Positions 60,925-64,000 of a stretch of 64,000 bases of DNA are shown in pieces (position 1 is the stretch's first letter; each line of letters begins with the position of its first letter). The notes beneath the pieces were generated by a model. The model made no database searches. It was not told the DNA's origin and was given only the letters and a program-made list of their open reading frames with translations. The stretch is from Nissolia schottii (taxonomy: Eukaryota > Streptophyta > Magnoliopsida > Fabales > Fabaceae): positions 159,704-223,703 of the forward strand of contig QANU01045572.1 in NCBI GenBank assembly GCA_003254905.1. Direction: 5' to 3'. A program made the translations under genes and the position numbers.

Positions 60925-61325
60925 TAGAAAAGTTTGTGCACACTTCTTCAAAAGTTTGTTCATGTCTGATTGGTCAAAAGTTTGTGCATATGTATAGAAA
61001 AGTTTGTACATTCTTATTCAAAAGTGTGTGCATGTGAACACAAAAATTTTATTCCTCATCATCATTTTTGTTTACGTTTCCATCATATTTTTTATTTCTG
61101 GTTGTTGAAAAGTTTGTGCATGTCAGTTCAAAAATTTGTGCATATGCTTTAAAATGTTTGTGCATTGTAGAGAGTGAGTCAACGTGCTTAGAGTGTGAGT
61201 TGGGAAATGAAGAGAGAGTGCAACAATTACTTTTTCATATTTAATGTGCCACAAATTTGGTTTGATTTGGTTTCATATTTGAAAAAGTTTGTACATGTGT
61301 GTAGAAAAAGTTTGTGCAGTCGATG
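60925..61325 (+). repeat. Cluster of AAAAGTTTGTGCATGTG-type short repeats
   Basis: About ten copies of AAAAGTTTGTGCA or close variants are scattered over 400 bp (near 60929, 60951, 60975, 60997, 61018, 61105, 61129, 61151, 61285 and 61307). The first five are about 22 bp apart. No coding function is evident. Confidence 0.75.
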
Positions 61326-61499
61326 TGTAGAACATTGGTTAATAGCATGATTGACAACATTTGGGTTATACACCTAACATTACTCTACTATATTAGATAG
61401 CATTTTTTTATTTAAAATTAAGCAACTATTAATTATTATTTTTCTAATTTTATCCTTACAATAATTCACTATGTGCTTTAATCGAAAGTGACATCTAAT

Positions 61500-61868
61500 C
61501 TTAGAGTGATGACCAATATGGTCTATGAAAAAAATTTAAAGTGTTAATTTAGTCCTTAAATTATTTTTTGAGGGCCAATTTAGTCTCTAAATTTTTTTTG
61601 TTACCCACTTTAATTCTTAAAAAATTAGACAAAGGGATTAAATTAACCCAATTTTTTTTTAAGAATTAAGTTAGCGCTTTAATTTTTTTTTATTTATGAA
61701 ATTGGATGCTGAGACATTTCATTTCTTGGTGACTAACTTAGTCGTTAACTCTTCAATAAATATGAAAAATGTTATATTATGTGAAATAACAATATTGTTT
61801 TTGATAGATTATGTGAAATAGCAATAATGTTGGAATAAAATGGATTGACGATGAATAATAGGGTAGGA
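61500..61868. repeat. AT-rich repeat with AATTTAGTCC(C/T)TAAA phrases
   Basis: It contains repeated AATTTAGTCCTTAAA/AATTTAGTCTCTAAA and their complements (GGATTAAATTAACCC), a pattern common in plant MITEs. The ends are not defined. Confidence 0.45.
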
Positions 61869-62337
61869 TGTTGGAAATTTATATTTCCAATATTTGTGGG
61901 CTCATATTCGTTAACGATTATATTAGCTATTTATCATAAATGGCTTAATTTGGTGATCTAATTATTTGGTTAAAAGCCTGTTAGACTTAAAAAAACGAAT
62001 GTGGGCCCAAATGGGTAGATGCCAGTATTGGCCTATCAAGGGATAATGGGAACCCTGGTGAGCTTAAATACGTCAGGAACGTTTATGGTCCCCAACACAC
62101 CAAATCAGAAAAACGTTTCATTTCTCCCCATCTGAAGAGAAATAGAAGGTCCCATTGAGGAACTAAGGAGGTTTGGTTGAGGAAGGCCATGGAACTAATG
62201 CTCTCGTTCGTGCATCAGTCGCAGAAAAGGATTTCTATTGCTTACCTATGGATACGGGTATTTGTTAAATCCTATATTCTTTATGTGATCCTCTAATCCT
62301 TGATAATCTGACGTGATATAAATGATAAATTCTAACA
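61869..62337 (+). mobile_element. Copia-type 5' LTR (469 bp)
   Basis: Starts TGTTGGAAATTT and ends AAATTCTAACA, with TGTT and AACA as inverted termini, followed two bases later by a tRNA-Met primer binding site. This identifies it as a 5' LTR rather than a solo LTR. The superfamily is inferred from LTR size and ends only. Confidence 0.8.
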
Positions 62338-62339
62338 AG

Positions 62340-62352
62340 TGGTATCAGAGCC
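62340..62352 (+). other. Primer binding site, tRNA-iMet
   Basis: TGGTATCAGAGCC is the standard complement to the 3' end of plant initiator tRNA-Met, placed just after the LTR end. Confidence 0.9.
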
Positions 62353-63569
62353 ACCTATCATTGTCAGGTTATTAGGATTTGTGTTGTGGATAATTTGAAA
62401 AATTGATATTTGTGCTTTAGTTTCCGTTGCGCTATCGTATTTCAATAATTTGGTTATTCAATTTTTCAAATTTTATGAACCCTAAATTTGGGAATTTGGG
62501 AATTTCATTTTTGTAATCCCAATTCAGCACAGGTTTCGTTTACATATATATATACACACACACACACATGCAATTGTTAATTTTGGGAATTTTATCAACA
62601 TGGACACAGTGAACCCTTATTTTTCAATTTCATGAACCTTTTTTCGGTGCACTATCTCAACCCATACAACCATGGATACAGCCATGGACAAAGCCCCCCA
62701 CATTCGTGAGCCTTTTCCCTCGACGCAAAGGATGTCCCTCCCCGTGCGAATTGTCGCTGCCCACTGCTTGTGTATTAGTGGTGCAGGGATGGATGTGATG
62801 TGCGGCGTTACAGGTGGTGGTGCTGGTGTCGCGGCTTGCTGCCGTGATTTACGGTGGTGTTGGTGTTGCGGGCTTGCTGCCGCGATTTGCGGTTGGTGTG
62901 GTACCGCGGCTTGCTGCCGTGATTTGCGTCGTGGTTACGTGCAAATTAAGTGTTGTGATATGGGCTGATTATATGTTGTGATAGTGCTGATTAGTGCTGA
63001 TATGTCCATTATCATTTATGATTTCGTAATTGCTGCATATATGCTACTGTTTGTGATTCTGAATATATTGTTGAAAATAAGTGCTGAAATTTTGGAAATT
63101 GCTTTAAGTGATTGATTTGTTGTATTTAAGTGAATCACGATGCTTGAAGTTAAGTGAATCACGGTGAATTTAAGTGATTGATTTGCATATATGCTACCTA
63201 ATTTGGTGCTTTAAGTGAAATTGCTTTGAGGATTGATCAGTGAAATTGGGCAAAATTTGGTGCTATAAGGACAATGGACTATTTTTGTGTTTTGCATAAT
63301 GGGCCAATATGTGCCATGAAATTCTGATTTGGTGAAGGTTATTATTGGCTAACCATGATATAGGCTGCAAGTTTATTTATTTATTTATTTTGGGCAATTA
63401 ATTATTTGCCTTGATTTGGTGAAGGTTAGCTATATGGGCCTTTTTTTTTGTTCTGGATTAAATGGGCTGGTTGAAATTTTTTTTCTTTTTCATACAAAAT
63501 GAGCATTTTCTAACAAGAAGGTAATTTTAATTTTATCTCTCATAAAATTATAGCAATGTTTCCGTTTAC
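62353..63569 (+). mobile_element. Internal region after the 469-bp LTR, no gag recognised
   Basis: Leader-like DNA without a retroelement ORF over 1.2 kb. The ORF at 62672-62968 is produced by a GC-rich minisatellite. The region is cut by a new LTR starting at 63570, so gag may lie outside the window. Confidence 0.5.
62827..62937 (+). repeat. Minisatellite, three units of about 37 bp
   Basis: Units centred on GGCTTGCTGCCGTGATTT are followed by CGGTGGTGTTG-like spacers, repeated three times with substitutions. Confidence 0.8.
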
Positions 63570-64000
63570 TGATAAGTGCCCAAAATACACAATTTTCATC
63601 GTTCAAAATGGCACTTATTCTCACATCTTTTAAAGAATTATCTAATTAAATCTTTATGTTTTGTAGGATTTAAATATATTTTGAAGAATGGATGCAAGCA
63701 TAATTTATGAAGAATAATCCCATGAAGAAGGGAAGAAAAGGGCAGAATTGGAAAAGAGCTTAAAGAGAAGATTCTGGAGGAAAGCGTCGCTCAGCGAAGG
63801 ATGTGCATCGCTCAGCGCAAAGGGACAAATCGCTCAGCGATGTTACTTGTATCGCTCAGTGAACTTAAGTCGGCAAGCCACTTGCGCCGGCACCATCATT
63901 GAGCCAGCTGGAGACAACTGGAACCAGCCAATCACAGAGTGCCACGTCAGCGCCGCCCTGCAAAAAGCTGCCAAGCATTTAATGAAGACGCGTACAAGTA
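63570..64000 (+). mobile_element. Start of an LTR of the TGATAAGTG family, runs off the window
   Basis: Starts TGATAAGTGCCC, like the LTR at 24780. It has the same order: a block with GAAGAATGGATGCAAG, a dyad array, and a GCCGGCACC...CAGCTGGA...CCCTGCAAAAAGCTG stretch similar to 25180-25245. The right end is not in the window. Confidence 0.8.
63789..63861 (+). repeat. Phased dyad array (CGCTCAGCG, 21-22 bp) in LTR
   Basis: GCTCAGCG starts at 63789, 63810 and 63832, with a one-mismatch copy at 63854. Spacings are 21, 22 and 22 bp. The spacer sequences differ from those in the relative at 25065-25358. Confidence 0.92.

Noticed and set aside
62672-62968. Cys-rich 98-residue ORF
   Set aside because: Most of it is a three-unit GC-rich minisatellite; no homologous family pattern and no retroelement motif.

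Overview
This window is nuclear DNA of a flowering plant, most likely a eudicot. The evidence is plant-type telomere units (TTTAGGG), GT-AG introns in plant gene families (a receptor-like cytoplasmic kinase and a group 4 LEA protein), a plastid-derived tRNA-Gln(UUG), and dense LTR retrotransposons of the plant Tat, Tekay-like and Ty1/copia lineages. Genes are sparse: three host genes are supported, and most other sequence is transposon debris, much of it nested.

Layout. 1-11093: a decayed Tat-lineage Ty3/gypsy element on the + strand (RT, RNase H, second 'archaeal-type' RNase H, integrase). Its integrase end is duplicated in tandem across an N gap. Downstream it carries an antisense ORF with an intron, a polypurine tract and a 3' LTR. 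A 2.9-kb solo LTR has split the antisense ORF. 11094-14800: gene-free, with a 300-bp direct repeat, four telomere units, a long-TIR MITE and a small MITE. 14852-17732: a multi-exon coiled-coil protein gene of unknown function, with an N gap near its second exon. 18700-45172: a mosaic of retrotransposons. It contains a Ty1/copia relic on the - strand present twice (18.9-27.0 kb and 38.4-42.2 kb), each copy holding the same solo LTR with the same target duplication; a 4.4-kb nested LTR in only one copy; a decayed chromovirus-like gypsy element (27010-35876); a rearranged LTR; and a second copia on the + strand. 46178-46920: a two-exon LEA group 4 gene (-) with a MITE in its intron. 47978-48768: an internally deleted LTR. 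About 50.1-51.0 kb: plastid DNA with trnQ and a group II intron domain V. 51505-56286: a four-exon RLCK-VII kinase gene (-) that is open throughout, 426 codons. 57-64 kb: another gypsy LTR, a MITE, short-repeat clusters, a copia-type LTR with its primer binding site, and the start of a further LTR.

The retrotransposons do not work together as live units: every pol region seen carries stops, frameshifts or truncations. The most unusual signal is in the LTRs. Several carry arrays of a short dyad (CGCTCAGCG or its complement) placed about 20-22 bp apart, with unrelated sequence between the copies. The same motif and spacing occur in two LTR families that otherwise do not resemble each other, and a third LTR has an array of a different perfect palindrome (GTCATTCGAATGAC). 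I do not recognise this as a described system. Identities and ages are judged by eye; no alignment or search was run.
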